Below, piece by piece: positions 40,645 to 52,209 of a DNA stretch of 64,000 nt. The notes below the pieces were generated by a model that was not told the origin of the DNA, did not search any database, and saw nothing but the letters and a program-made list of their open reading frames with translations. Position 1 is the stretch's first letter. The number at the start of each line of letters is the position of its first letter. Source of the stretch: Massariosphaeria phaeospora (Eukaryota > Ascomycota > Dothideomycetes > Pleosporales); contig JAADJZ010000013.1 in the NCBI GenBank assembly GCA_011032825.1, forward strand, positions 1 to 64,000. The letters are read 5' to 3'. The position numbers and the translations under genes are program-made.

Positions 40645-43600
40645 CTACAGCGCCTTCCGATCCACCGCATCATCCAACTCCCTAATCACACAGCAAGCCG
40701 CTACCACGCGAAAACTCCAGACCTCGTCGTCCACGCGCCCCATTCCCCCACCCCGACTCTTCAGCGGCCCGCCCGTCTTCGCCCTGCACCCGACATTCAG
40801 ACACGCGATGCTGAGCACCAGCGTCTCGAGCCTCTTCGCGCGCGCAGCCTCGTCGTCGTCGTTCTCGCCATCATCTCGTGCGGATGCGGATGCGGGTTTA
40901 GCGGTGGTGGCCTGTGGTTGTTGTTTCTTGCGCATCATGGCCTCGGCCCACGCGGCGATGCGGTCGAACTCGTCCTTGAGGCGCAGCGACTGGTCGCGCT
41001 GGCGCCGCGTCTGGATGCCCGACGCGGTGAAGATGGCGCCAGTAAAGACTTCGAGTTCGGTGAGGCGGGCGGTGGCGTGCGAGGAGTAGTCGAGGGTGGT
41101 GTTGTGCATGGCGTCTTCGTAGCTACGAGGTGGGAGCAGTCAGTACAGTATGCGTAGTAGATGAGATGATATGGTGCAATCACAGATAGGGGGGCAGGAC
41201 AGGTTACGGGAAATGAAAAGACGTACGCAGATCGGATTTCCCAGGCTTCTTTCTCGGCCGCCAGCCTGCTGCTGCGGCGGCCCAACCGCTGGTCGCATTC
41301 AAAGTTCGCCGAGCGCACGAAGTGCTGCCAGATATCGACGGCAGGGCCCGTCGGCAGCTTGACGTTCTCGTGCCAGATCTTCTTCTCGTTGATGGCGCGG
41401 TACAGCTTGCCGTTGATCTTCTCCGAGTAGTAGTACTGGTACTTCGGACCTACATCGTCAGCGTCGTCGGCGTCGGGATTGGCCCCCGGGTCGTCGGACT
41501 CGCTGAAGGATATCTCGGTGCGGTTTTTGATGTGGGCGGGGGCGGCGGGGGCGAGGCTGGATGGATGGGGTGTTAGTATCTGCGTTAAGATTCGTGTTGT
41601 GGGTGAACGCTTACAAGTCGGGGCGGTATTTGTTCATTCGGATTTTGAAGAACTTGGTCATATCGACGGGGATGCCGGTTTTGGAATAGTCGACGCCGGT
41701 GGAGTGCATTTCGGCGAGAAGTTTGCAATCTGTGCGGGCGGGTCAATCGGATTTGCAGCGTATAACGCCAGACGGACATACCTTGATCAACTGTACCAGT
41801 GTCTTTTTGATCGGCTAAGATCATGTGTCTGACCGCAATAAGCCCTAGCTGATCCGTTGCCATGAACTGAATGAAGAAGTCAGTCATGTCTTCCCGCTGC
41901 ACAACCCGGTTAATGCTCAGTGGCTCGACTCGTGGATAGTCTGCAGGCTCAAACACATGTTGACATTCGCGCACGGCTTGCGGGTCCCAAATGATGCCGT
42001 ACGTGTCGCCGTCCAGATCGCCCCCGCTGAGACTACTCGGAAGATCGCGCTTGCCGTGCTGGGAGAAGACGATGCAGTTCTTCAACGAACGGAGCGGGTG
42101 GTGGTCTGGAGGAATGACGTTGTCGGCGAGCTGTATGTCGCCAGGGTGTAAGGCAGGCGATCGTGTGATGATCATTCGGCGATTATCCAGGTCCTCGGAG
42201 TGATCGCGCACGAAAACGACGTCGTCGAATGCCACATAGACCTCACCCTCATTGAGATAACCAGTTTCGTCCATGATTCCGAAGAGGGTTACACCCCGCT
42301 CGATGAGTATTCTCGCCTTGTGTTTGAGTAGCCGCAATTCACGAAGCACAGCGGCTTCTACCACTGAGGAGAGAAAACGGTCTCGTCTATAATCCAGGCC
42401 TAATTCATCGAGACGTTTTATGAGCTGCGGAAATCCGATCTTATCGGCAACATTCTGACGTTTCAAGAACGCGACTGTGTTCGCGATGTGGGCGGTAACC
42501 AGCTGTAGTTTCTTCAGTGCGCGAGCCTGCTGCTGGGAGAACCAATGTTCTGACACGCCCATGTCTTCCAGTATCTTGATCATCTAAAGAACAGTCAGTC
42601 GTAGTCATGCACAACACTGTGTATTACGATAATAACCAAAAAGTGCCTGAACGAAAACGAGGCTAGATAAGATGACATACCTGTCGGTTCAGAACCATGG
42701 GAATGGGCCGGTTGGCTGTATCGCAGATCTCGAGATTCTCGTTATCCGAACTGTTAAACTTGATCATCGAAGGCCGGAAACACAGCACGTTTCCCTCTAG
42801 CCTAGGATCCAGCGCAAGCATCCCCTTGGCACCACCCCAACGAATCTGGAAACACGTCGGCAGATTCCTTTGCAGTGGGAAAGCCGTGTGAATTGCTTCC
42901 ATGGCCGCCTGGGATATGGTTCCCACGCCGTCACTGAACACGCGACTACCATCTGCGGACGTGACATCCTGTATTACTCTGTTTGTAATTCCGTGCTTGC
43001 TCAGTGATATGGCCTGCGGAGTCTCAGAGAACGCCTGCCCGATCCGTGCAGCGCAACGCGCCGGCGAGTAGATGTTGTCGAACCGGCCCAGATGCGCTAT
43101 CACGGAAAAGTAGGTCTGCAGCTTCCCCTCGTGCACGAAGGATGCCATGAACCAGGCAGAGTGGCCTCGAAGCGAGGAATGCGAGAAGCCCAGAAAGCCA
43201 AACACTCTGCCGCCAATGGGAATCCCGCTCTTGAACACTTGTTCGAAGCGCTGGTAGATGTCTTGGAGCGAAACGTTGGAGTTGAAGTGCAAGTCGGTGC
43301 CGTCTTCGTCGCAGAACTGCACGCGGATGAAATAGTCGGAGTGGTCGGGGAACCTGCGCAAGATTCGGTTCTTGGCTTCCGGCTCTGGGCCATGCAACGT
43401 AATTCCAGTAGGTGTGACGTGCACTTTGTGGACCATTGTGAGGTTCTGGCGGCCCCTTTCCTGCCACTTGATCAGCAATGCCTCCGTACCAGCGCCGCCA
43501 AACGTACCGATATGAGTTCCTTGGTCAGCCCGTTGTGGATACTCTTTTCATTCGCCAGAATATATGCCCAGAGCTCGTCAACCTCAAACGTCGACGCATC

Positions 43601-44824
43601 CACTTCAGGGCTCGGAAAGGGCAGCTGTGGGAACAATGCCTTTACAGCCCCAGACGAAATTGGAAAGTCCTGAATAAATCCCTTAGCGATGTCCAATATA
43701 ATGGTTAGTGAGATTGTACCTTGGTAGTCTTGCTTGCTATAAGTTCCGTGTTATGCTTCCACATCTTGCCCAGGAGCGCTTGAACTGTCCACGGAAGAAG
43801 GTACCCATTTATTACCAAGGCTTCCAACTGATAAAGCACACTGAAAGGGACCATGCTGGAACATAACTGCATCGTCTCTCTGAAATCGGTCAACCCTTTT
43901 TGTAACGTTCGTCGCAGGTGTAACGGTGTCGCGACGAGGTTGTGGTGATATATCGTGAGCATGTCACGGTCGAGTAGCTTTCGGGTGGTTTCATCGAACA
44001 AGTATGGTGAGACAGGTATCTGGTAGACGAGTGCTTGTCCGAGTATCCTATGGTGGCTTGAACTGCCTCCAGGGAGCTCTATAAGCCGGGTCTTATGAGT
44101 AGGGGACTTTTGCTGCATCGACAAGGCCGCCATCAGAGACCCAATGTCTGACTTTTCTTGCTCGACGTGGAAGAATCTTGGAGCCTCCCATAGTGTCAAC
44201 GTGAGAGATGGCGGTCGCGTAGAGACGACTACATCTTCCACGATACGATAGGGGACCTCGACTCTCTTGGTTCCCCCCTGCCCCACGAATTCGACGATGA
44301 GCATCTGCTTAGCAAACTTTACTTGGCCGCCACCCAGTGTATCCCATTCGACATCGGGGGAGTAGGCCAGCTCGCCGTCGGCATAATCGTAGTATCCACA
44401 TGACAGCGATCGTGCGACGAAATTCACTCTTGTGTCTAGATTCGTGCGCGACGGCCTTTACGTTGTTAGCCAATTCATTGACGGGGCCGTCTGGTACTCA
44501 CACCGTGGCCGAGCTCCGGTCCACAGCTGCCTTGTGCAAACTCTTAAGTGAGAACGGATCCGCCGCCTTGTTACTACGCTTGCAGGATATGTTCGCGCCA
44601 AAGATGACCAGTTGAATCGCCGCGAGGGATGACTGTGGATCGAACCGCCGCAGAAAATCTTGCCCATCCCAGACATGTAGAAAGGTGATGTTTCCGAACC
44701 GTTTGTTGCGCGGCTTGTGACAGGACCAGTCAACGATGTTAAGGCTAGTCATGGAACTAGCTAGCTGTGTCTGCAGAGCCTGACTCGTCAGATGCGTGGG
44801 AAGATTGTGCATAAAGACGTCCAT
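40645..44824 (-). CDS. Cellular RNA-dependent RNA polymerase (RNA silencing)
   Basis: Eight exons fit one frame with canonical introns: 44824..44502, 44428..43720, 43669..43508, 43460..42681, 42583..41782, 41729..41615, 41556..41227, 41122..40645; 1,232 residues. The N-terminal about 100 residues look RRM-like (MDVFMHNLPTHLTSQALQ). The catalytic domain includes VHVTPTGITLHGPEPEAKNR, SDGVGTISQAA, QIRWGGAKGMLALD and the diagnostic GGDLDGDTYGIIWDP (Asp 847, 849 and 851). The C-terminal part is helical. Length and N-terminal RRM-like part are closest to fission-yeast Rdp1 and Neurospora RRP-3 types rather than QDE-1. Role: makes double-stranded RNA from aberrant transcripts for Dicer. All seven junction phases agree, which strongly supports the model. 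Confidence 0.94.
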
Positions 44825-45130
44825 GGCGAAGCTGAGCTGAGCTGAGCTGGACCGCTGTAGGTGCTCAAGGCGATCTAGATCTCAAGGGCCGAGTAGCTCC
44901 TCCATGCAACTGGCGTCGCAGTGTTCGGGGGGAGTCTCAGCCGGATAATACGAGTAGGGTCTTATCCGTCACGGAGCGCGGGAGGTGGTTAACACTTGAG
45001 CTAATGGTGGGTGATAGAAATGTTCAAGTCACGTCGTAAATTACCCCGCACCATGTATGCAAAGTATGCAAAGTACCTAGGTACCTTGAGCAACACTCTA
45101 GTCAATGGTGGCGGCTGCATTAGTAACAAC
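44825..45130. other. Intergenic: RdRP promoter
   Basis: A 306-bp gap holding a TACCTAGGTA palindrome at 45074-45083. No gene. Confidence 0.5.
45074..45083. repeat. TACCTAGGTA palindrome
   Basis: Perfect 10-bp palindrome between the RdRP and TTC27-like genes; part of a longer GTACCTAGGTACC. Confidence 0.8.
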
Positions 45131-47908
45131 TTACTCCCTCCCCTTCAACTCGTCCAACCTACCCGTCAACTTTTCCCATCCCTCACCATCCTCCCAATTC
45201 TCCTTGCCTTTACCCATGACGCTCCGTATCGCACTACGCGCCTTGAACTTCCAATCCTTGGCCACCAACTCACCGCTCCCCGCAGCCAAGCCTTCTGTAC
45301 GATCCCGAGGCCCCAGAGTCTCATACGCATCCACAAGATCAATGGTCTGCCCCACCACTGTGTTCCAAGTCGCCTCACTCCCACTCTCCCACTTTGGCTG
45401 GCTTGTCACAGCGCGCCACGCCTTTTCGTGGCATTCGAGCGCGGAAGATGGGCGGTCGGTGTGCATGTATAGCGTAGAGAGAACGGTCCAGAGCTTCGGT
45501 GAGAAGGTAATGAGGGGCTTGATCTGCTTCTCGACGAGTTCGTGGACCATGCGTGCAAGTCCAGGTTTGGACATGTCGAAGCCGCCTTCTTGTTGAATGA
45601 CATGGCGGACTAGTAGTTCAAGAAGCTCGTCGTCTATGCATTTTTCGCCGTCGATCGAGCCGCGAAGTTCGCATAGACGGCGTTGCGCAGTGACAATGTC
45701 TGGCCACGAAGGTGGGCTTACGGATCCAGCGACGGCGAGGACGTTCGACCAGATGCGAGAGTTGTCGTGTTTCAGCGTCGCAGCGCGTTTGAATGCCGTG
45801 AGTGCATCTTGTCGTGGTTGCCGTGTCGGTGCCTTTTCTGTCATGCCATCGGTACCGTTTTCCTGCTTAGGTCGTACATGCAAAAGTGCAGCAGCGAGAT
45901 TGCTGTATGATTCCGCGTCTTGGTCATCGAGCTGAACGCAGCGCGCAAAGGCTTCGACGGCATCTACAAATTGTTGCAACTCCAGATATGCACACCCCAA
46001 CGCAAACCAAGCGGGATGGTTCAGTGCATTGATTTTGAGGGAAAGCGAGTACGCTTTTGCAGCCTTGTCATAGTCCCTGGAAGCAATGTACCGCTGGCCG
46101 AGAGAGCGCTGCGCTCGAGCATATCGCTGGCCTGAGACCTCCCATGCCTTTTCATACATGGACAAGTCTCCGTCAATGTCCCCCAGAATGCAGTAGAGTC
46201 GCGGCGCATCTGCGGGCGGCGGGTTTCTCGGTGCACCCTCCCATATCTCCTGGTCAGGGTCTGCAATGTCATCATTCCCATTCGTAGCGTGGAATAATTG
46301 CCTGTTAACAATCTTCTTAGCCTTGTCCTCCTTGTCAGTAGCCGCCCAGCACAAGGCAGCCTCTGCCCACATCTCGAGTCTCTCGTAGATGTCAAGTGCG
46401 GAGCGCAGACCACCCACACTGACCCAGCGAGCTGCGAGCTCAGCCTCTAGCTCCCAGCGTGATGGAGAAGCAAGCTGAAACACGTAGCGTAGACGTTCAG
46501 TAACAGCGACAGACTCGTCGGTTTTCGCCTTCGGTAGAAATGCCGCCACCTGTTCTCCGGTTTCCTCAGTCACTGTCATGTCCGAACCACCAGACGTCTC
46601 CGCAATGATCTGATCAACCAAGGCCTGCAACTGGAGAAGGCCGCGTTCCATGGTCCGCGAACGGTGTCCTTCAATACGACTACGCACGAGTAGGGCCTGC
46701 GTGTATACTTGCCAATTTGAACTTCCACCCTCTAAAACTCGGGTTGCGTATGGCAAGGTCTCTTCTCTAGTAATGCCATCTGCGGGGTTCGTGTTGACAA
46801 CCGAAGAAGCGTAGGACAAAAGGATGACCGAGTCCAGTGGATCCAGTAGCGGCTGTTTGGCAGGGTCTAGTTCTGCCAAGTTCGCCGGAAGAGAAATCTC
46901 GGATTTAGAGTCTTCAGGTCTATCAGTAAACGAAATGGATTCGAAGAGAGTGTCGTCGTTGAGGTCGAGGTTCTTGGGTTTGGAGACCTCTGTAGTCGTA
47001 CTATCCGTCACCGCGTCCGCGCCCGCGTCCACATCCGCACTTCGGGCTAGCACGAGAAGTTGGCTGGTATCTTTCAATTGAAACTTCGTCCGTTTTCCCA
47101 TCATCCCGGTCAGTATAAATTGGAATCGTCTCTCCTTAGTGGCTTGACTCAAGTCCGCCTTTGCCTTTGCGTCGAATCCATGGTGCGTATTAATAGCAGC
47201 TCGTTCGAGTAGGAAATGAACTCTTGCCTCAGAAGTGGTAGACTTGCTGTCTGGTGCCAAGACTATACTCGACAGCGCTTCCAAATCTTCGTATATGGCA
47301 GATTGTACCGAAGGCGCAACTTCCGACAGTAGTCGCTGACGGATGAATTTGACCCGCAATCTTGCCCATACAGATGCTTCGATGTGTTTGTGAATCAGGG
47401 GGCAACTTAGGATTGTCTCTGCCAGACACAAGAGTTCCACATTCGGTGTAAGTCTGTAGGCGGCAACCCCATCTGCACCCAGCGAAGCAACCAGCTCTCT
47501 TCTGAGTCGAGAGAGCGCTGCAGTGTCGGATGCGACCGCCTCGGGGAAGATGACTTGGGCGGACTGGAAGGGAAGCGGAGGACCGGTGACGCTGGACTGG
47601 AGGAAAGCGTAAAGGGAGGCGACGGCAACGACGAAAAGGATATGCTGGTAGGCCGCACTTTGTTCGGGGTCCGCGCTTGATTTCACCTCTAGGCGCCGCA
47701 GGATGTAATCGCTCCAGATAGGAAAGTCCCCGAGTTGAATATCTCTTGTAGTTTCATCATCTTGATGCCCAAGCAGCACCTGGACGTCTTGGCGCTTGAA
47801 GATGGCTTCAAAATCACCTTGTTCGACAGCGTTTAGCACGTCTTGCAGGATACTGGCGAGCTCTTCTGGTAGAGAGCTCCTTAGGAAGCTGAGAAGGATG
47901 TCGCCCAT
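45131..47908 (-). CDS. TPR protein, TTC27/Emw1-like
   Basis: Intronless, 925 residues from the ATG at 47908. The N-terminal two-thirds is helical and Ser/Asp-rich. The C-terminal part has tetratricopeptide repeats in the family-typical order: RYARAQRSLGQRYIASRDYD, AAKAYSLSLKINALNHPAWF, LGCAYLELQQFVDAVEAFAR, then CVQLDDQDAESYSNLAAALL. This block is the hallmark of the TTC27 family; the fission-yeast member Emw1 is needed for cell-wall integrity and early secretion. Cytosolic adaptor function is inferred from TPRs. The length matches family members, supporting a complete gene. Confidence 0.9.
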   Translation of the reverse strand: MGDILLSFLRSSLPEELASILQDVLNAVEQGDFEAIFKRQDVQVLLGHQDDETTRDIQLGDFPIWSDYILRRLEVKSSADPEQSAAYQHILFVVAVASLYAFLQSSVTGPPLPFQSAQVIFPEAVASDTAALSRLRRELVASLGADGVAAYRLTPNVELLCLAETILSCPLIHKHIEASVWARLRVKFIRQRLLSEVAPSVQSAIYEDLEALSSIVLAPDSKSTTSEARVHFLLERAAINTHHGFDAKAKADLSQATKERRFQFILTGMMGKRTKFQLKDTSQLLVLARSADVDAGADAVTDSTTTEVSKPKNLDLNDDTLFESISFTDRPEDSKSEISLPANLAELDPAKQPLLDPLDSVILLSYASSVVNTNPADGITREETLPYATRVLEGGSSNWQVYTQALLVRSRIEGHRSRTMERGLLQLQALVDQIIAETSGGSDMTVTEETGEQVAAFLPKAKTDESVAVTERLRYVFQLASPSRWELEAELAARWVSVGGLRSALDIYERLEMWAEAALCWAATDKEDKAKKIVNRQLFHATNGNDDIADPDQEIWEGAPRNPPPADAPRLYCILGDIDGDLSMYEKAWEVSGQRYARAQRSLGQRYIASRDYDKAAKAYSLSLKINALNHPAWFALGCAYLELQQFVDAVEAFARCVQLDDQDAESYSNLAAALLHVRPKQENGTDGMTEKAPTRQPRQDALTAFKRAATLKHDNSRIWSNVLAVAGSVSPPSWPDIVTAQRRLCELRGSIDGEKCIDDELLELLVRHVIQQEGGFDMSKPGLARMVHELVEKQIKPLITFSPKLWTVLSTLYMHTDRPSSALECHEKAWRAVTSQPKWESGSEATWNTVVGQTIDLVDAYETLGPRDRTEGLAAGSGELVAKDWKFKARSAIRSVMGKGKENWEDGEGWEKLTGRLDELKGRE

Positions 47909-48323
47909 GATTCAAGAGTTAAAGAGGAAGAGGGTGCTGTGCAGTGGCCGACATTTGGCCATGATTCATAGGTGGTGGTGAAAATTAGGCGGCACGCTAA
48001 GCCCTTTCAGGGTAGCGATGAATCCGACCCCTCAAAACCACATCTGGCTGCATATTTAGAACGACGTCCCAAATGAAAGCTACCTAGCCACATGAAAGGT
48101 ACCTAGGTAGTTACTTTTGTAAGATATTGTAGTTCGCACAGTTTAGACCACCTTGCATGGCAATCATAGAGCGCTGTATTCCTCATAGCAAAAGCGCAAC
48201 ACAGCGGACGGAGTATAGTGGTATAGAATGGTTCATAGGGTCGTTAATCTATCAAAACAAAGAGCAAACAATAAGGAATACAACCCAGCAAACCCAGCCA
48301 GGGCTATCCAACGGTCTATCAAC
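47909..48323. other. Intergenic, no gene seen
   Basis: Between the head of the TTC27-like gene and the tail of the glycine-zipper gene; carries the palindrome at 48100. Confidence 0.5.
48100..48109. repeat. TACCTAGGTA palindrome
   Basis: Perfect 10-bp palindrome about 190 bp upstream of the TTC27-like ATG (minus strand). Confidence 0.8.
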
Positions 48324-49168
48324 TTAATCCGAGTCGCTACTGGACGAAGAGCTGCCACCTCCCCGGCTGCGAGAGTGCGACTTGTGCTTGTGTTTCTTGT
48401 GTCCACTGTGTCCGCTGTGTCCGCTGCCATGGCTGCTTCCAGCATAGAGACCGCCGAGGCCCGCGGCTGAGCCCGCGTACGAGGAGCCATGATGTGAGCC
48501 GCTGCTGTGCTTCTTGTGCTTCTTGTGTTTCTTGTCCTTGCTGTTAATGTAACAGTTAGTGGACGTTCCCAAGTTTGGCCAGGGTGAGCAACACTTACTC
48601 GTCATGCTTGTCGGAGAGAAAGTTTGCACCCACAGCACCGGCCACGAGTCCTCCGATCGTGCCCAGGGCGCCGCCGCCGAGTTTGTTTCCCATAAAGGCG
48701 CCACCAGCGCCGCCGATCAGGGTGGAACCGAGTCCGCGGTCGCCTTCGGGCCCGCCGGGGGCACCGGGAAGGCCAGGCTGCTGGGAGTGTTGCTGGTAGC
48801 CCTGCTCGCCATATCCGTGTTGCTGCGGAGTGCCGTACGGCTGTTGCGCGGGTGGGTAGGGCGACGCGCGGTTCGGATCGTAGCCTTGGTCGTAGCTACC
48901 CGGGGGCGGCGGTCCACCATAAGGTTGCTGCGGCTGTTGGTATGCGCCCTGGGGAAGTTAGTTGGGGATCTGGACACGGCACTGCGCGGAGCAGCGCGCT
49001 TACTTGGTCTCCAGGATAGGGACTGTGACCCTGGTTGTGGTGCTGCTCCTGCCCGTATGGCGCCTGCTGAGGGGGATACTGTTGTTGGCTGGGGTTCTGA
49101 TAGCCCTGCTGCGGAGGTTGGTTGTAGCCAGGGCCGTTGCCGCCGCCGTAGTAGTCGTGACTTGACAT
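48324..49168 (-). CDS. Pro/Gln-rich glycine-zipper protein
   Basis: Three exons, 49168..49004, 48948..48599 and 48540..48324 (junction phases 0 and 2), give 243 residues. The N-terminal half is Tyr/Gln/Pro/Gly-rich low complexity (MSSHDYYGGGNGPGYNQPPQ). Next comes a double glycine zipper (STLIGGAGGAFMGNKLGGGA, LGTIGGLVAGAVGANFLSDK), then a Lys/His-rich stretch (KDKKHKKHKKH) and a Ser-rich acidic end. The zipper probably forms a membrane-associated helical hairpin; the tail may be disordered. No function is known to me. The same design (zipper plus charged low-complexity arms) is seen at 6107-7227. Confidence 0.8.
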
Positions 49169-49701
49169 GGTGATGTAGGATTCGATGCGATGTAGATGTC
49201 GGTGTTACTGATAGCAGGAAAGCGAGCGCTTGGAAGAGGGTTATAAAGGCAACAGGAAGGGCAGCAGCTGAGCGAGATGGGGGCTGGGCTGATAGCGGGG
49301 GAGGGGAAGGCGGAGCATCAGCGGTTGGTCAGGAGCCCGGGAACCTGCGCGTCACACGCCTCTCTGGAATGAGCCATACGGTTTTCTGTCAGCGGCGAGT
49401 CACAGTCGTTGGCAGCAGATGGCGCCATCATTGCGGCTGAGTATATATCGGACGGTGTTGCAGTGTGGCGGAGACGGGTACGGGCCAAAATCAGCGGGGC
49501 CAGGTCACGTGCACTTCAACCTCCCGCGTGCCGAGGTCCATCGCGCTTTATGCCTGCTGCACTGACCCCAATTGACACACCTGGGCACAAGCACAAGCAC
49601 ACGACTGACCCGACTGCTGGACTAGCCGAGGCTCTGCTGAGGCTCTTTCTTATACTGCCCGTCTCCCTTTTCTTCCAGAGCCACGCACACACGTCCTTCA
49701 G
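49169..49701. other. Divergent promoter: glycine-zipper / carnitine acetyltransferase
   Basis: A 533-bp divergent upstream region with a CACGTG at about 49507. No gene. Confidence 0.5.
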
Positions 49702-51851
49702 ATGTTCAGTGCCGCAGCAAGAGCGCGCGCCCCCGCCTTTCTCTTCCGCCCACGGACACTCCCCCGGCCGGCCTCAAAGGTACGTCCTGTTGTCCCACCG
49801 GCATAGTAGCGCAGAGAGCGTCTTCTAACTCTGTTGCTGCACAGATCCAGATACCCGCCATGGCGCCGCTGAATGCAAGGCGGCAGCAGTCGTCGCTGCC
49901 AGCCGGTCAGTTGCAGCTTCCCTTCCGCTTTCACGTGCCACCGCCCAGCACCACCACCGAGACTGATAGCTGACATGGCTATTCCGGCATACCCACAGGC
50001 TACAAAGAGGACCTCAGCAAGGGCCCGATGCTGCGTTTTGAAGACTCGCTGCCGCGCCTGCCCGTGCCGACGCTCGAGGAAACCACCAAGCGATACCTTA
50101 AATCCGTCCACCCGCTGCTGTCCCAGCCCGAGTACGAAGCGACCACGAAAGCCGTCAGCGAGTTTGTAGCCCCCGGTGGGCTCGGCGAGACGTTGCAGAA
50201 GCGCCTGGTGGCGCGAAGGGAGCAGCCCGAGGTGCGCAACTGGATCTACGAGTGGTGGAACGAGGCGGCCTACATGAGCTACCGCGACCCCGTCGTCCCC
50301 TACGTCAGCTACTTCTACTCGCACCGCGACGACAAGAAGCGGCGGGACCCGGCGAAGCGCGCGGCGGCCCTGTCCACCGCCGTGCTGGAGTTCAAGAAGA
50401 TGGTCGACAACGGGACGCTGGAGCCCGAGTACATGAAGAAGCTGCCCATTGCCATGAGCTCGTACGAGTACCTGTTCAACTTCTCGCGTGTGCCCCAGAA
50501 ACCTTCAGATACGTCCGTCAAATACCCCTTCCAAAGCAACCAACACATCCTCGTGGTTCGGAAGAACCAGTTCTGGAAAGTCCCCCACCACATTGGCGGC
50601 AAGCAGCTCAACACCAGCGAGCTGGAGCAGCAATTCCGGCGCATCTACAGGAACGCCGAGAGGGCGCCCCCGGTCGGCATCCTGACCTCGCAGAACCGCG
50701 ATGTCTGGGCCGACGTCTACCCACGTCTAAAGGCCGCGTCCAATGTTAACGCCGCCTCGCTCGAAGCCATTGAATCCGCCTCCTTTGTCGTATGCCTCGA
50801 CGACGCCTCTCCCGTCACGCTGGAAGAGCGCGCGCACCAATACTGGCACGGCGACGGCTCGAACCGGTGGTTCGATAAGCCAGCGCAGTTCATCGTCAAC
50901 GACAACGGGACCTCCGGCTTCATGGGCGAGCACTCGATGATGGACGGCACCACCACGCACCGCCTCAACGACTACGCCAACCAAGTCATCTTCGCCAACG
51001 CCCTCCCCTTCGACGACCCCAGCATCCGCTCCGACCTCGCCGACCCCACGCCCCTCCGCTTCACCCTAACCCCCGACCTCCAGCACGACGTCGAATCCGC
51101 GCAAGCGCACTTCGCGCGCCAAATCGGCGCCCACGACCTGCGCGTGCAGGCCTACCAAGGCTACGGCAAAGGCCTAATCAAAAAGTTCAAGTGCTCGCCG
51201 GACGCGTACGTGCAGATGGTCATCCAGCTCGCGTACCACAAGTTCTACGGCCAGAGCCGCCCGACGTACGAGTCGGCTGCGACGCGCCGCTTCCAGCAGG
51301 GCCGCACCGAGACGTGCCGCACCGTGTCGGACGAGAGCGTCGCCTTCTGCGCCGCCATGGCCGACGCGGGCGCCGACCCGCAGCACTGCCAGGCGCTGTT
51401 CCGCGCTGCGCTCGCCGCGCACGGGACCTACATTGCCGACGCGTCCGACGGCCGCGGCGTCGACCGCCACCTGTTCGGCCTGAAGAAGTGCCTGCGCGCT
51501 GGCGAGGACGTGCCGGCCATCTACACGGATCCGGCGTTCACGTACTCGAGCACTTGGTTCATTTCCAGCAGCCAGCTCAGCAGCGAGTACTTTAACGGGT
51601 ATGGCTGGAGCCAGGTGGTCGACGATGGGTGGGGGCTGGCGTACATGATCAATGAGAACAGCATCCAGTGGAATGTGTGCTCCAAGGGGCTGGGTTCGGT
51701 AAGTTCTATGCTCTATTTTGGTTTGTTTGACGGGGACTTTGTGCTAATGGCTGTGTAATAGGAGAGAATGAGCTTCTATCTTAGTGAGGCGGCGGGTGAC
51801 ATTAGAGACTTGATGCTTCCGACGCTCGATGCTCCCAAGGCGAAGCTGTAA
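49702..51851 (+). CDS. CAT2: Carnitine O-acetyltransferase, mitochondrial and peroxisomal
   Basis: Four exons, 49702..49779, 49845..49905, 49999..51698 and 51762..51851, with consistent phases give 642 residues. Exon 1 encodes MFSAAARARAPAFLFRPRTL, an Arg-rich mitochondrial presequence. Family motifs: LPRLPVPTLEET at the start of the enzyme, and the catalytic GEHSMMDGTT (His about 358); the tail of exon 3 has YGWSQVVDDGWGLAYMI. Exon 4 ends AKL, a type 1 peroxisomal signal. A second in-frame ATG in exon 2 (GCCATGG, about 49860) would make a form without presequence. It transfers acetyl between carnitine and CoA. Yeast Cat2 is dual-targeted by the same trick, so dual targeting here is well supported. 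Without the short last exon the PTS1 is lost. Confidence 0.95.
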
Positions 51852-52209
51852 GCTCTGTTGACAAGGTGCTAACGTTGGACGAACAGGTGGGGAGTAGGAT
51901 AGTGAACCATGTATCAATCAATCCAAGAGTACAATCACATCGCTGCGAGTCATCAGAGCTATATGTTGCCACGAACCGGAATGCTGATTGTAAAGGTGAG
52001 TTATTTTGTAACCCTAGGGTACAGGTGAAAATGCTCTACACATGCTGCCGGCTCACCACTACCACGACCGACTTGAAGCACAGGCATCAAAGTCTAACTC
52101 GGTTCAGTTCCAGTGGTTCACAATGCAAGCACTAGAGTCTGGTATTTGTTTTGTGTGCCTTGGCCGCGATTTGAGGCTAATGTACAGCTTTGCTCCGATC
52201 ACGCCGCGT
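51852..52209. other. Convergent 3' region
   Basis: Tail-to-tail between carnitine acetyltransferase and malate dehydrogenase; no gene seen. Confidence 0.5.
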
